In this document: positions 15,880 to 23,842 of the stretch, one piece after another
How the letters are laid out: the number at the start of each line of letters is the position of its first letter
Numbering within the stretch: the first letter of the stretch is position 1
Assembly: GCA_021413765.1 (NCBI GenBank)
Contig: JAIOPT010000008.1
Coordinates: forward strand, 1 to 45,927
Direction: 5' to 3'
DNA: 45,927 nucleotides
Origin: Betaproteobacteria bacterium
GTDB lineage: Bacteria; Pseudomonadota; Gammaproteobacteria; Burkholderiales; Gallionellaceae
Translations under genes and position numbers: made by a program
Notes under the pieces: model-generated
Databases searched by the model: none
What the model was told of the DNA's origin: nothing
Seen by the model: the letters and a program-made list of their open reading frames with translations, nothing else

Positions 15880-17127
15880 TTATGCACGCAGCGGTATTAC
15901 TTCCGCGCCCGCTTCCACTTTGGCAAGATAATCTGCCCACTGTTGCATAATACCGCGCCGCTCTTCAAAATATGAAGTCCGCACGTATGCCGCCGCCGTC
16001 TGGTTTAACAGCGCATGAGATAGCATCGCCTCTAGCACTTCCCAGCGATGCCCCATATCACCCAGCACAGTGCGCGCCAAGCTTCTGAATCCATGCCCGG
16101 TCATTTTGCCTTTGTAGCCGATTGTCTCAATGATTTTCAAAACCGTGTTTTCGCTGATGACCTTGCCCGAATAATTGCGGTTCGGGAATACATACTCACC
16201 TTGTCCTGTGAAAGGTATTAATTCCCGTAATATTGCCATGGCTTGAGTGGATAGCGGCACAGCATGATCTTTGCGCTTGTCACCCTTGCCCTTGCGTCCA
16301 ACCTGTTCTGCAGGAATAACCCAGCATCTGGAGTCTAGGTCGAAGTCCCCCCACTTGGAATAGCGCACTTCGCTGGTGCGGGTTGCTGTCAACATCAACA
16401 GGCGTAGTGCAGATATGGCGATGGGTGAGACTTTATCCATTTCCTGATAGGCGGTTACAGCGCGCAAAAATGTGGGCAGTTCTTCCATTGGAATGCAGTT
16501 GAAATGCTCTACCTTTGGCCTGTCAACCAATGCCATGCGGATTTCTGCCGGATTGTATTTCGCCCTGCCTGTGGCAATTGCATACTTGAATACCGCTCCG
16601 ATTGATTGAAGCAAGCGATCCCGTGTCTCGAATGTGCCATGTTCCTCTATAGTCCGCATGATGCCGACTAATTCCATCGGCTCAATATCAGCTATCGGGC
16701 GATTACCGATGACGGGCAAAGCGTATTTTTCCAAGTTACCAAGCCATTGCTTCGCGTGTCCGGGTGTCCACATTGGAGATTTAACTTTGTGGAATTCAGC
16801 GGCAAGCATGGCGAAGCTGTTGTCGCTGGAAACCTGCAAAGCTCTGTGGCTTGCCTGCTTCGCTTCCTGCTTTACCGCGCTGGGGTCTGCCCCGTTCGCC
16901 AGTAGCTTGCGCGCCTGTTCACGCCGATCCCTCGCTTCAGATAGGGTAACGTCTGGATATACGCCGATTGCCAGTTGTTTTTCTTTTCCACCGATACGAT
17001 ACTTGAGCCGCCAACACTTTGAGCCCGTTGGCTGGATAAGCAAGAACATCCCGCCACCGTCCGCCATCTTGTAGGCTTTTTCTTCTGGTTTGGCTTTCTT
17101 TATGGCGACTTCGGTTAGCTTGCTCAT
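15880..17127 (-). CDS. P4-type tyrosine recombinase (island integrase)
   Basis: This 415-residue integrase has an N-terminal DUF4102 arm-binding domain (KMADGGGMFLLIQPTGSKCW, GVYPDVTLSEAR), a core-binding domain and the catalytic domain. Catalytic residues by position are R250 (TATRTSEVR), H345 and R348 (GHGFR), H371 (MLSHAL) and Y381 (AAYVRT). AAGGAG lies five bases before the ATG at 17127. Such enzymes insert islands at the 3' ends of tRNA genes, and tRNA-Ser lies 180 bases away, upstream of the gene. The full set of catalytic residues suggests activity. Fragments of a near-identical gene lie at 14494-14886. Confidence 0.93.
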   Translation of the reverse strand: MSKLTEVAIKKAKPEEKAYKMADGGGMFLLIQPTGSKCWRLKYRIGGKEKQLAIGVYPDVTLSEARDRREQARKLLANGADPSAVKQEAKQASHRALQVSSDNSFAMLAAEFHKVKSPMWTPGHAKQWLGNLEKYALPVIGNRPIADIEPMELVGIMRTIEEHGTFETRDRLLQSIGAVFKYAIATGRAKYNPAEIRMALVDRPKVEHFNCIPMEELPTFLRAVTAYQEMDKVSPIAISALRLLMLTATRTSEVRYSKWGDFDLDSRCWVIPAEQVGRKGKGDKRKDHAVPLSTQAMAILRELIPFTGQGEYVFPNRNYSGKVISENTVLKIIETIGYKGKMTGHGFRSLARTVLGDMGHRWEVLEAMLSHALLNQTAAAYVRTSYFEERRGIMQQWADYLAKVEAGAEVIPLRA

Positions 17128-17140
17128 GATCTCTCCTTAA

Positions 17141-17191
17141 TGGGGGTATCGTGTTTTACATTGGGGGTACATGCCGCTAGGATACCCCCAA
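17141..17191. promoter_or_regulatory. GGGGGTAY repeats upstream of the integrase (arm-site or operator candidates)
   Basis: GGGGGTATC (17142), GGGGGTAC (17163) and the inverted GATACCCCC (17181-17189) lie in the short region between integrase and tRNA-Ser. TTGGGGGTA (17161) and TACCCCCAA (17183) can form a 9-bp hairpin. Similar iterated G5TA boxes occur beside P4-type integrases, where arm binding or autoregulation is the usual suggestion. Confidence 0.5.
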
Positions 17192-17231
17192 ATGATGCAA
17201 GATTCAATGAGACCGCCTAAGCCTGCTTGGG

Positions 17232-17278
17232 CGTTAAAAAACCCGCTAAAGCTATACGCCACGCGGGTTCTAGAGATT
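17232..17278 (-). terminator. Terminator downstream of tRNA-Ser
   Basis: On the minus strand AACCCGC and GCGGGTT form a 7-bp stem with a 16-base loop and are followed by TTTTAACG. It lies about 27 bases beyond the encoded CCA. A near-duplicate in the same orientation is at 13736-13782. Confidence 0.7.
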
Positions 17279-17304
17279 ATGTAAGACGGGGTGATAACGA
17301 GTTC

Positions 17305-17392
17305 TGGCGGAAGCTGTGAGATTCGAACTCACGGAACATTGCTGTTCGGCAGTTTTCAAGACTGCTGGTTTAAACCACTCACCCAAGCTTCC
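17305..17392 (-). tRNA. tRNA-Ser (anticodon TGA)
   Basis: The acceptor arms GGAAGCT and AGCTTCC pair over 7 bp, with discriminator G and an encoded CCA (88 bases in all). The anticodon loop CTTGAAA holds TGA at 17356-17358. A long variable arm (class II) and the T-arm GTTCGAATC are present. The gene adjoins the integrase and is the likely attachment locus of the small island to its left. Confidence 0.95.
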
Positions 17393-17613
17393 CAGTTTGA
17401 ATACATACTGAGCATATGACTGCGTTACAACATAACCAAACAGATCATGTTGAAGTTGCACATACTCGAAGTGGGCGCATGATACCCGAAATCCATTACT
17501 AATTTAAAGTCACTTTTCAACTATTGCACATTAATCAACACAAGCATTGCAACTTTCACCCTGCTTCGATACTCTTACGCATGTTGTTAAACACACTCTC
17601 TGGAGAAAATACC

Positions 17614-18297
17614 ATGCAATACCAAACCATTTCGCAACCAGGCACGCTAGGACTGGTACAAAATCAAGTCCTGCGAAACACCTACATGATGCTGGCTCTC
17701 ACCATGGTTCCTACCATCATGGGTGCATTTATCGGCCTATCCACTAACTTCTCGTTCATGGCACAAAATCCAATCATGGCTCCGCTGCTAATGTTCGCCG
17801 TGATGATGGGTATGCTATTCGCTGTCTCTGCATTGCGTAACAGCGTGTGGGGCATCGCCATGCTGCTGGGCTTCACTTTTGTCGCGGGTGTTTTCCTTGG
17901 GCCAATTCTGCAACATGCACTGCATCTGCGAAATGGCGCCCAACTTGTGGGCATGGCTGCTGGTGGAACCGGTCTGATTTTCTTTAGCTTGGCGACCATC
18001 GCTACTGTTACCAAAAAAGACTTCAGCTTTATGGGTAAATTCCTTTTCATTGGCTTGGTTCTGCTGGTAGTCGCGTCACTGGCCAATATCTTTTTTGCCA
18101 TTCCTGCTTTGTCGCTGACCATCTCAGCTATCGCCGTACTTATTTTCTCTGCTTACATTCTTTACGATATTAGCCAGATCATTCATGGCGGCGAGACTAA
18201 CTATGTAATGGCAACCATGACGCTGTACTTGAATATTTACAATATTTTCGTCAACCTGCTAAGCCTGCTGATGGCCTTTAGTGGTGAACGCGACTAA
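17614..18297 (+). CDS. Bax inhibitor-1/YccA family membrane protein
   Basis: This 227-residue inner-membrane protein has about seven hydrophobic helices of the BI-1 (TMBIM) family. The C-terminal block AYILYDISQIIHGGETNYVM with YLNIYNIFVNLL is the family signature. Relatives include YccA, which modulates FtsH proteolysis, and calcium-leak channels. The role here is not defined. The ATG at 17614 has GGAGA seven bases upstream. The 30 codons open further upstream are not family-like. A strong terminator follows, so the gene is probably monocistronic. Confidence 0.9.
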   Translation: MQYQTISQPGTLGLVQNQVLRNTYMMLALTMVPTIMGAFIGLSTNFSFMAQNPIMAPLLMFAVMMGMLFAVSALRNSVWGIAMLLGFTFVAGVFLGPILQHALHLRNGAQLVGMAAGGTGLIFFSLATIATVTKKDFSFMGKFLFIGLVLLVVASLANIFFAIPALSLTISAIAVLIFSAYILYDISQIIHGGETNYVMATMTLYLNIYNIFVNLLSLLMAFSGERD

Positions 18298-18319
18298 AGC
18301 CGAATGATCTGAGCTTGAG

Positions 18320-18343
18320 AAGGCGGCGCAAGCCGCCTTTTTT
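18320..18343 (+). terminator. Rho-independent terminator of the BI-1 gene
   Basis: GGCGGC and GCCGCC pair around a GCAA loop and are followed directly by six T residues, 23 bases beyond the stop codon. Confidence 0.92.
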
Positions 18344-18562
18344 GATAATGCCGAAATCGCATTGGCCAGGCACAACGGCCGCCATAATGGTTATGAAGTC
18401 AGGATCGGAAAGCGTAAATAGATCGAAGAATGCTTTGGTTGGATGAAAGCCATCGGCCTGATGCGTAATTTGCGGCATCGTGGCAAAATGCTGGTGAACC
18501 AGCTATTCCTGTTCACAGCAGCTACTTACAACCTGGTCAGAATGAAAGGATTATTGGCGTAG
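18344..18562 (+). pseudogene. C-terminal remnant of an IS5-family transposase
   Basis: One frame encodes GYEVRIGKRK, an in-frame TAG at 18416-18418 region, then IEECFGWMKAIGLMRNLRHRG and FLFTAATYNLVRMKGLLA with a stop. The E-x(2)-FGW and YNLVRM blocks are those of the C-terminus of IS5-type DDE transposases. The N-terminal two thirds and the left end are missing. GTTTTTTAGCAGCCAGCTA near 18640-18665 resembles an element end and recurs after the related fragment at 35372. Confidence 0.8.
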
Positions 18563-18708
18563 TACGTCAGAAATCCGCCGAGCTAATAATCGAAAAATTG
18601 CCTAAAAATTCTCTCACACGTGTGTGCAAAGGAAATGCATGAGTGTTTTTTAGCAGCCAGCTAGAGTTGAATCCGCAGTTTATCTGGGCAAACATAGACT
18701 AAATTTCA

Positions 18709-19602
18709 ATGAACGAAAAACTATTACTCATGCTGAACGGTAGGACAGATCTCTACCCGAAAAACTTGGAACAACAGTTTCTACGCGTGTTAAACCGGAT
18801 CATCGAGTTATGGGATTCACCGGCAATTGACGACTACTTCACAGAACTTCTGATTGATAGCCGTGGCGGCCGCCAGGGATTCCCCCTTGAGGTTGTTTCC
18901 GAGCTGTTTGTACTGAGCAGTTTTAACGCCAAATTGCGCACTCAAAAACAACAACTCATAGCTGCATCCAATCCATGGGACAACGTGGAGCACTCAAAAA
19001 GAACCGCCATTGCGCAGCAAGGCTATGACTTTTCCCCAAAAGGATTCCTGCAATCAGCCGAAAAAGGCAACCTAAAAGCCGTTGCGCTGTTCCTGAGCAG
19101 CGGCATAAATATTGATACGCGCGACGCACGTGGCTGGACACCGTTGATAACGTCATCCTTCCACGGCAATGAAGATATTGCACTCTTGCTCATCCGTAAC
19201 TTTGCCGACATCCATGCCAAGGACACAGGAGGCTATGGATCGCTGCACTGGGCCGCATTCAACGGCTACGACAACGTGGTGAAACTACTTATCGAAAAAG
19301 GTGTCGATCCGAACGCACTCAGCAACCATGGCTGGACGCCACTGTTGCAAGCCTCTTCACGCGGCCATCTGCTTGCAGCCAGCCATCTTATTGACGGTGG
19401 AGCCAATGTCAATCTTGCCACCCACGATGGGTGGACACCACTGCTCAAGGCCGTTGCTAGCGGTCATACTGAAATGGTCAAGCTTCTGCTCGCCAAGGGT
19501 GCGAACCGCGACGCCGAGTATCGGGATGGCACTACACCATTGACTCTTGCCACCGAGAGCAAGCACGACGAGATCGTAGCTCTACTTACCTCAAGCAGTT
19601 AA
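18709..19602 (+). CDS. Ankyrin-repeat protein
   Basis: This 297-residue protein has an N-terminal part of unknown fold (residues 1-105) and about five ankyrin repeats from residue 106 to the end. Typical blocks are DARGWTPLITSSFHGNEDIA, GYGSLHWAAFNGYDNVVKLL, HGWTPLLQASSRGH, DGWTPLLKAVASGHTEMVKL and DGTTPLTLATESKH. Ankyrin repeats bind proteins, and the partner is unknown. No signal peptide or membrane segment is visible, so it is probably cytoplasmic. It follows the IS5 remnant and has no partner gene. A hairpin CGGTCT/AGACCG at 19628-19642 lacks a T-run. Confidence 0.88.
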   Translation: MNEKLLLMLNGRTDLYPKNLEQQFLRVLNRIIELWDSPAIDDYFTELLIDSRGGRQGFPLEVVSELFVLSSFNAKLRTQKQQLIAASNPWDNVEHSKRTAIAQQGYDFSPKGFLQSAEKGNLKAVALFLSSGINIDTRDARGWTPLITSSFHGNEDIALLLIRNFADIHAKDTGGYGSLHWAAFNGYDNVVKLLIEKGVDPNALSNHGWTPLLQASSRGHLLAASHLIDGGANVNLATHDGWTPLLKAVASGHTEMVKLLLAKGANRDAEYRDGTTPLTLATESKHDEIVALLTSSS

Positions 19603-19739
19603 GACGTATTCCATTTATCCTTGATTCCGGTCTCTCAGACCGTGGCCCTTAACACCAGCGACATTTCAACTTAGGGCTTGCAGGTTATCTGTTAGCCGCT
19701 TGCCACATGGCTTATTGTTGTGCGAAACGCATTCGGAGC

Positions 19740-19769
19740 TTGGGTTGTGTTTTGGTTTTAGGTTAGAAT
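19740..19769 (+). promoter_or_regulatory. Putative lysC promoter
   Basis: TTGGGT (19740-19745), an 18-base spacer and TAGAAT (19764-19769) precede the lysC start by about 33 bases. No lysine riboswitch-like structure fits in the short leader. Confidence 0.4.
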
Positions 19770-19802
19770 TCACTCTGTTTTGTAATTTAGGTACAGGAAT
19801 TC

Positions 19803-21035
19803 GTGGCATTGATTGTTCAGAAATATGGTGGCACTTCGGTAGGAAGCCCGGAGCGCATTAAAAACGTAGTGCGCCGCGTGGCGAAATACAAAGCACAAGG
19901 GCATCAAATTGTCGTCGTGGTTTCTGCCATGAGCGGTGAGACCAATCGACTTATTGCGTTGGCGAAAGAAATGCAGGCTCAGCCTGATCCACGTGAACTT
20001 GATATGGTAGTTTCTACCGGCGAACAAGTGACAGTCGGGTTAGTGTCGATGGGGCTGATACAAGAGGGACTGAAGGCTAAAAGCTACACGGGCGCACAGG
20101 TTAAAATCACCACCGACAGCGCTTTCACCAAGGCACGTATTCTCAGCATAGACGAACAAAATATTCGCGCCGATTTGGCTAACGGGTATGTGGTTGTAGT
20201 GGCTGGGTTTCAAGGCATAGACAAGGACGGAAACATTACCACCTTGGGACGCGGCGGTTCCGACACTACTGGAGTAGCTATTGCTGCAGCGCTTCACGCT
20301 GATGAATGCCAGATTTATACCGATGTTGATGGCGTATACACTACCGACCCTCGCGTGGTGCCAGAAGCACGCCGCCTCAAGTCCATTACTTTCGAGGAGA
20401 TGCTGGAAATGGCCAGCCTCGGCTCCAAGGTATTGCAAATCCGCTCGGTTGAATTTGCCGGTAAATATAAGGTTAAGTTGCGCGTGCTCTCAAGCTTCGA
20501 GGAAGAAGGCGATGGCACGCTAATTACTTTTGAGGAAGACGATAAGATGGAACAGGCGATTATTTCAGGTATAGCCTTCAACCGTGACGAAGCCAAGATC
20601 ACCGTGCGTGGCGTACCGGATAAACCGGGCATTGCTTACCAGATATTGGGGCCCGTAAGTGAAGCCAATGTTGACGTGGACATGATAATTCAGAACGTCG
20701 GCGTGGATGGCTCCACTGATTTTTCCTTTACTGTGCATCGCAATGAATTCGATAAGGCGATGGATATTCTGAAAAACAAAGTGCAAAATCACATTGGCGC
20801 ACGAGATGTGGTAGGTGACAATAAAACTGCCAAAGTATCGGTAGTTGGAGTCGGAATGCGTTCGCACGTCGGCATCGCCAGCAAAATGTTTCGCACCTTA
20901 GCTGAAGAGGGAATTAATATTCAAATGATTTCTACTTCGGAAATCAAAATCTCCGTTGTTATTGATGAAAAATACCTGGAGCTGGCTGTGCGCGTGCTTC
21001 ATAAGGCATTTGATTTGGATCAGGAGCCAGCATAG
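19803..21035 (+). CDS. lysC: Aspartate kinase
   Basis: LysC phosphorylates aspartate, the first step toward lysine, threonine, methionine and diaminopimelate. The 410 residues match the usual length of monofunctional aspartokinases. The kinase part opens with IVQKYGGTSVGSPERIKNV and includes TTLGRGGSDTTGVAIAAAL and YTDVDGVYTTDPR. Two ACT domains (from about residue 265) include GIAYQILGPVSEANVDVDMI and ISTSEIKISVVI and should bind the feedback inhibitor. The start is GTG at 19803 with AGGA upstream. It converges with the yqj-type genes. Confidence 0.96.
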   Translation: MALIVQKYGGTSVGSPERIKNVVRRVAKYKAQGHQIVVVVSAMSGETNRLIALAKEMQAQPDPRELDMVVSTGEQVTVGLVSMGLIQEGLKAKSYTGAQVKITTDSAFTKARILSIDEQNIRADLANGYVVVVAGFQGIDKDGNITTLGRGGSDTTGVAIAAALHADECQIYTDVDGVYTTDPRVVPEARRLKSITFEEMLEMASLGSKVLQIRSVEFAGKYKVKLRVLSSFEEEGDGTLITFEEDDKMEQAIISGIAFNRDEAKITVRGVPDKPGIAYQILGPVSEANVDVDMIIQNVGVDGSTDFSFTVHRNEFDKAMDILKNKVQNHIGARDVVGDNKTAKVSVVGVGMRSHVGIASKMFRTLAEEGINIQMISTSEIKISVVIDEKYLELAVRVLHKAFDLDQEPA

Positions 21036-21078
21036 AAGCGGCCAGCCTTCCTTCTTGATGGGAAAGCATCTTCCGAAA

Positions 21079-21435
21079 TTAGTGGTGAGTATCTGATCGG
21101 AACAAACGAATTATTGCGGGCACAACCAACATTTTTACCTTGTTTGCTAACATACCTGCGCTGAAGGCAAGATTTTTCTTTAAAATATTTCTGAATGACC
21201 CGCGCGATACTGCCAGCGCTGCAAATAATGCGATGCCAACAAAATAGGGATGATGCGTTAAAAGCTTAAACGTATGGCTTCGTGGAAATAATACTTCCGA
21301 ATTACCAGGTAAAGCCGTTGAATTCCCAGCACTATCAAATTGCTGAATAAAATTATTTCGATAGTTACGTCGGTTTTCCTCCATTCGATCCAAGAGGATT
21401 TTTTCTTGCTCTTCGAGAGACAATGACATTGTCAT
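21079..21435 (-). CDS. Hypothetical protein, third gene of the yqjDE-type set (YqjK position)
   Basis: The 118-residue protein has an N-terminal charged part (EEQEKILLDRMEENRRNYRN) and a hydrophobic stretch HPYFVGIALFAALAVSRGSF. By position it corresponds to YqjK, and by composition it is a plausible small membrane-associated protein. The ATG at 21435 overlaps the stop of the preceding gene as ATGA. A second ATG two codons later is also possible. Sequence identity to YqjK is not clear by eye. Confidence 0.65.
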   Translation of the reverse strand: MTMSLSLEEQEKILLDRMEENRRNYRNNFIQQFDSAGNSTALPGNSEVLFPRSHTFKLLTHHPYFVGIALFAALAVSRGSFRNILKKNLAFSAGMLANKVKMLVVPAIIRLFRSDTHH

Positions 21436-21800
21436 ATCGTATCCTTTACCAGCTTTGCATCTTTCTCTAATTCGGTACGTAACGTTTCAAATGGAGATAT
21501 TGGACGTGTTCTATTCTGACTTACCAGGAAAACCCCGCAGGCTGACAATGCATATAAAGCCACAACACTCCATGCAGATGCCACACGATATGGAGTCTCC
21601 CAGCAGCTAACAATAATAGCCACACCTAAAAAAGTCAGGCTTAACAATGCCAAAATAAACAAAACAACATAACTAATTATCTGGGCACTAAAGTAATGCC
21701 ATTGGATCTTAATTAAGATCGGCACCAATTCCATATAATCGCCCATACGATCACGCGCAATTATGCCAAGCTGTTTAGCTTTTTTGATTTTTTCAAACAT
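21432..21800 (-). CDS. yqjE: YqjE/holin superfamily III-like membrane protein (DUF1469)
   Basis: This 122-residue protein has two strongly hydrophobic helices in the middle (IISYVVLFILALLSLTFLGV, then ASAWSVVALYALSACGVFLV) flanked by charged ends, as in the phage-holin-3_6/YqjE family. It lies in a leftward set of three genes downstream of yqjD, the same arrangement as in enterobacteria. No role beyond membrane association is established. The ATG at 21800 has only a weak GAGA-type site. Confidence 0.78.
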   Translation of the reverse strand: MFEKIKKAKQLGIIARDRMGDYMELVPILIKIQWHYFSAQIISYVVLFILALLSLTFLGVAIIVSCWETPYRVASAWSVVALYALSACGVFLVSQNRTRPISPFETLRTELEKDAKLVKDTI

Positions 21801-21847
21801 GACATTTATCTCAATTTAGGAATTTAAGTGCTCTGCAGTGAATCAAA

Positions 21848-22258
21848 TTAGCGCCGTGAAACTAATAGGCCAAGTAAAAACCCAATTGCAGCTGCATATC
21901 CTACTGCTTGCAGAGGGTGTTCTTTTACATATCCTCTGGAGCAATCGACTCCCTCATTGAAATGTTTGCGTGCATCGGCTGCCACAGTTTGTGCAGCTTC
22001 CTTTGCAGATGCAACCTTTGCCATCAACCTCTCCTTAGCCTCCTCTAAATCAATATCAGATAAGCTAGGCATGCGAGAAATCAAATCGTCTAAATCGGCC
22101 CGCAAGTTGGACATTTCGCTACTGACTGCTGCTCCTACTTGCTTCCCGGCGGATTTTGTAGCATCCAAAACACTTCCTACCGCCGTTCCAGTCCGCTGAG
22201 CCATGTCTTCTGCGGCTGCCACTGCGCCCTCTGCTTTATTTAAAATTGTATTCTGCAT
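21848..22258 (-). CDS. yqjD: YqjD/ElaB-type protein (DUF883)
   Basis: The 136-residue protein has a long helical charged region (NLRADLDDLISRMPSLSDID, then EEAKERLMAKVASAKEAAQT) and a C-terminal membrane anchor (GYAAAIGFLLGLLVSRR). This is the DUF883 plan of YqjD and ElaB, which in E. coli tether ribosomes to the inner membrane in stationary phase. AAGGAG precedes the ATG by nine bases. It heads the yqjD-yqjE-yqjK-like set. A hairpin with an 11-bp stem lies about 100 bases upstream. Confidence 0.85.
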   Translation of the reverse strand: MQNTILNKAEGAVAAAEDMAQRTGTAVGSVLDATKSAGKQVGAAVSSEMSNLRADLDDLISRMPSLSDIDLEEAKERLMAKVASAKEAAQTVAADARKHFNEGVDCSRGYVKEHPLQAVGYAAAIGFLLGLLVSRR

Positions 22259-22356
22259 AATGACTAACTCCTTATATTTTATTAGTGGTGAAATTTACGG
22301 TAATCAAACTCAGTGTCAGTTTCTTACATTTTTTAAATTCGGTCTGTTCGCTGGCA

Positions 22357-22388
22357 CACATATTTCCAATACTGGCTGGAAATATGTG
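22357..22388. repeat. Perfect 11-bp inverted repeat between umuC and yqjD
   Basis: CACATATTTCC and GGAAATATGTG enclose a 10-base loop. No T-run follows on the minus strand, so it is not a standard terminator of umuC. It may be an operator or an mRNA hairpin for yqjD, or a small-element remnant. Confidence 0.6.
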
Positions 22389-22452
22389 ATGCATCCAAAC
22401 GCATGCACTCTGGAACAGCCGTCTGGCTGGTGGCCACAATAAGTTATGCTGA

Positions 22453-23691
22453 TTAAAAACATTCCAGCATCGGGTATTTAAACCGCATATGTTTCATCTG
22501 CCCTGCGGACTTAATAGCAGAACAGATGAATAACATGTCGCTACCGTATTTTTGATTGACCCTATGCACAGTTTTAAGCAACTGAAGGTGTTTGTCCTCA
22601 AACTGCTGTTCTGCTTGCTGGAACATATCGAAGCTTCCACTCTGCCGAATTGCAATATCGGTGGCAACCAACCCGCAGGCTCGGTACAACTGGCTTGAGT
22701 CAAACAGATGCTCCACTATCCTGCTCATCTCTTCCATCAGTAAAAAATAATCTGCCGTCGGATAAGGCAAATGGACTGTAAAAGCCTGTCTGTCAAATGA
22801 TTTCAGCGTCAAAAAAACAGTAAGTCGCTTGGCAGCCAAACGTTTTTCAATCAATTCCTTCGAAAGCCGCATGGCATGCCGAGTAAGGTGTGCATAGATG
22901 ATCGCCTTGTCTTGTGTTATCTGCCCCATTGATGCCGTACGCGCTACGCTCTTGGGGAGTTTGAGTTCAGCTTCAACTTGGTAGATGGCTGTACCATTGA
23001 GTTCGTGCCATAGATCGGTCCCCGCTTTCCCCAGCAGCTGCTTGATGTAAGGTTCTTTACCATTGGCAAAATCAAATGCCGTATGGATTCCAAACTTATT
23101 TAGCAATGCTTCGCGGTTGCGCCCTACTCCCGGGATGTCACGCACACTAACGTGTTGCAAGAAATCATTGATGCGTCTGCCAGCTACAATGGTGGTTCCG
23201 TTTGGCTTATTGTATTCAGACGCCATCTTGGCGAGGGTACGTGTGACGGAGATGCCGATGGAAACAGTTATGCCTACTTCCTGATGGATGATCTCGCGGA
23301 GATCGTCGGCAATTTTCTGATATGGTTTGCGATAAAGGCTACGCAAACCCAGCATATCCATGAAGGCTTCATCAATGGAATATTCCTCAATAACTGGACT
23401 AAAGCGCCGCAAAATGGAAAACAGCTTGTCGGAAATCTGGCCGTAGTAACGAAAATCGGCAGCCAGAAAAATAGCGTCGGGCAACAGCTTCCTGGCATCC
23501 CAGACAGTCATACCGGTGGTAATGCCTGCCGCCTTGACATCATAGGTTTTTGCAACGATGCAGGCGTCTTGACTGGAGAGAATGCAGAGTGGCTTGCCTT
23601 TTAAATCGGGTCTGCGTAATTGCTCACAGGAAGCGTAGAAACAATCCGCATCCACATGCGCGATAACATTGGGCCAGTTGGAAACAAGCAT
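22453..23691 (-). CDS. umuC: Y-family translesion DNA polymerase (UmuC-type)
   Basis: This is a 412-residue error-prone polymerase. Catalytic acids are in VIAHVDADCFYASCEQLRR (D14) and YSIDEAF (D107, E108). A helix-hairpin-helix block IPGVGRNREALLNKFGIHT and the C-terminal little-finger domain complete it. I begin at the ATG at 23691. The 63 codons open further upstream are encoded by an inserted MITE and the end of the previous gene. The ribosome-binding site GAGGTG is supplied by the MITE terminus. It pairs with the LexA/UmuD-like gene just upstream. It lies between UmuC and DinB in appearance, and the operon context favours UmuC. Confidence 0.9.
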   Translation of the reverse strand: MLVSNWPNVIAHVDADCFYASCEQLRRPDLKGKPLCILSSQDACIVAKTYDVKAAGITTGMTVWDARKLLPDAIFLAADFRYYGQISDKLFSILRRFSPVIEEYSIDEAFMDMLGLRSLYRKPYQKIADDLREIIHQEVGITVSIGISVTRTLAKMASEYNKPNGTTIVAGRRINDFLQHVSVRDIPGVGRNREALLNKFGIHTAFDFANGKEPYIKQLLGKAGTDLWHELNGTAIYQVEAELKLPKSVARTASMGQITQDKAIIYAHLTRHAMRLSKELIEKRLAAKRLTVFLTLKSFDRQAFTVHLPYPTADYFLLMEEMSRIVEHLFDSSQLYRACGLVATDIAIRQSGSFDMFQQAEQQFEDKHLQLLKTVHRVNQKYGSDMLFICSAIKSAGQMKHMRFKYPMLECF

Positions 23692-23692
23692 A

Positions 23693-23835
23693 TGGGCACC
23701 TCTAAAAATCCAAATTTCGTCACAATACGGCGTTACTCGAAAAAAATTATCGCTTACATATAAACCATATGCCGCGCTCAAATTTTTTACTCGTGCCTTG
23801 TCTTGTATAGAAACTTGAATTTTTAGAGGCGCCCA
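23693..23835. mobile_element. 143-bp MITE with TA target duplication
   Basis: Both ends carry the inverted repeat TGGGCRCCTCTAAAAATYC (left end at 23693, right end inverted at 23835). TA flanks each side (23691-23692 and 23836-23837), the target duplication used by IS630/Tc1-mariner elements. There is no coding capacity of its own. It lies between the LexA/UmuD-like gene and umuC. Excision of the element plus one TA restores an ATG six bases after the upstream stop. Confidence 0.85.
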
Positions 23836-23842
23836 TAAGATG

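Noticed and set aside
19628-19642. CGGTCT-CTC-AGACCG hairpin after the ankyrin gene as a terminator
   Set aside because: The stem is only six pairs and no T-run follows, so it is mentioned but not called.
19770-19802. Lysine riboswitch upstream of lysC
   Set aside because: The leader between the putative promoter and the start codon is about 30 bases, too short for the lysine aptamer, and no aptamer-like sequence is seen upstream.
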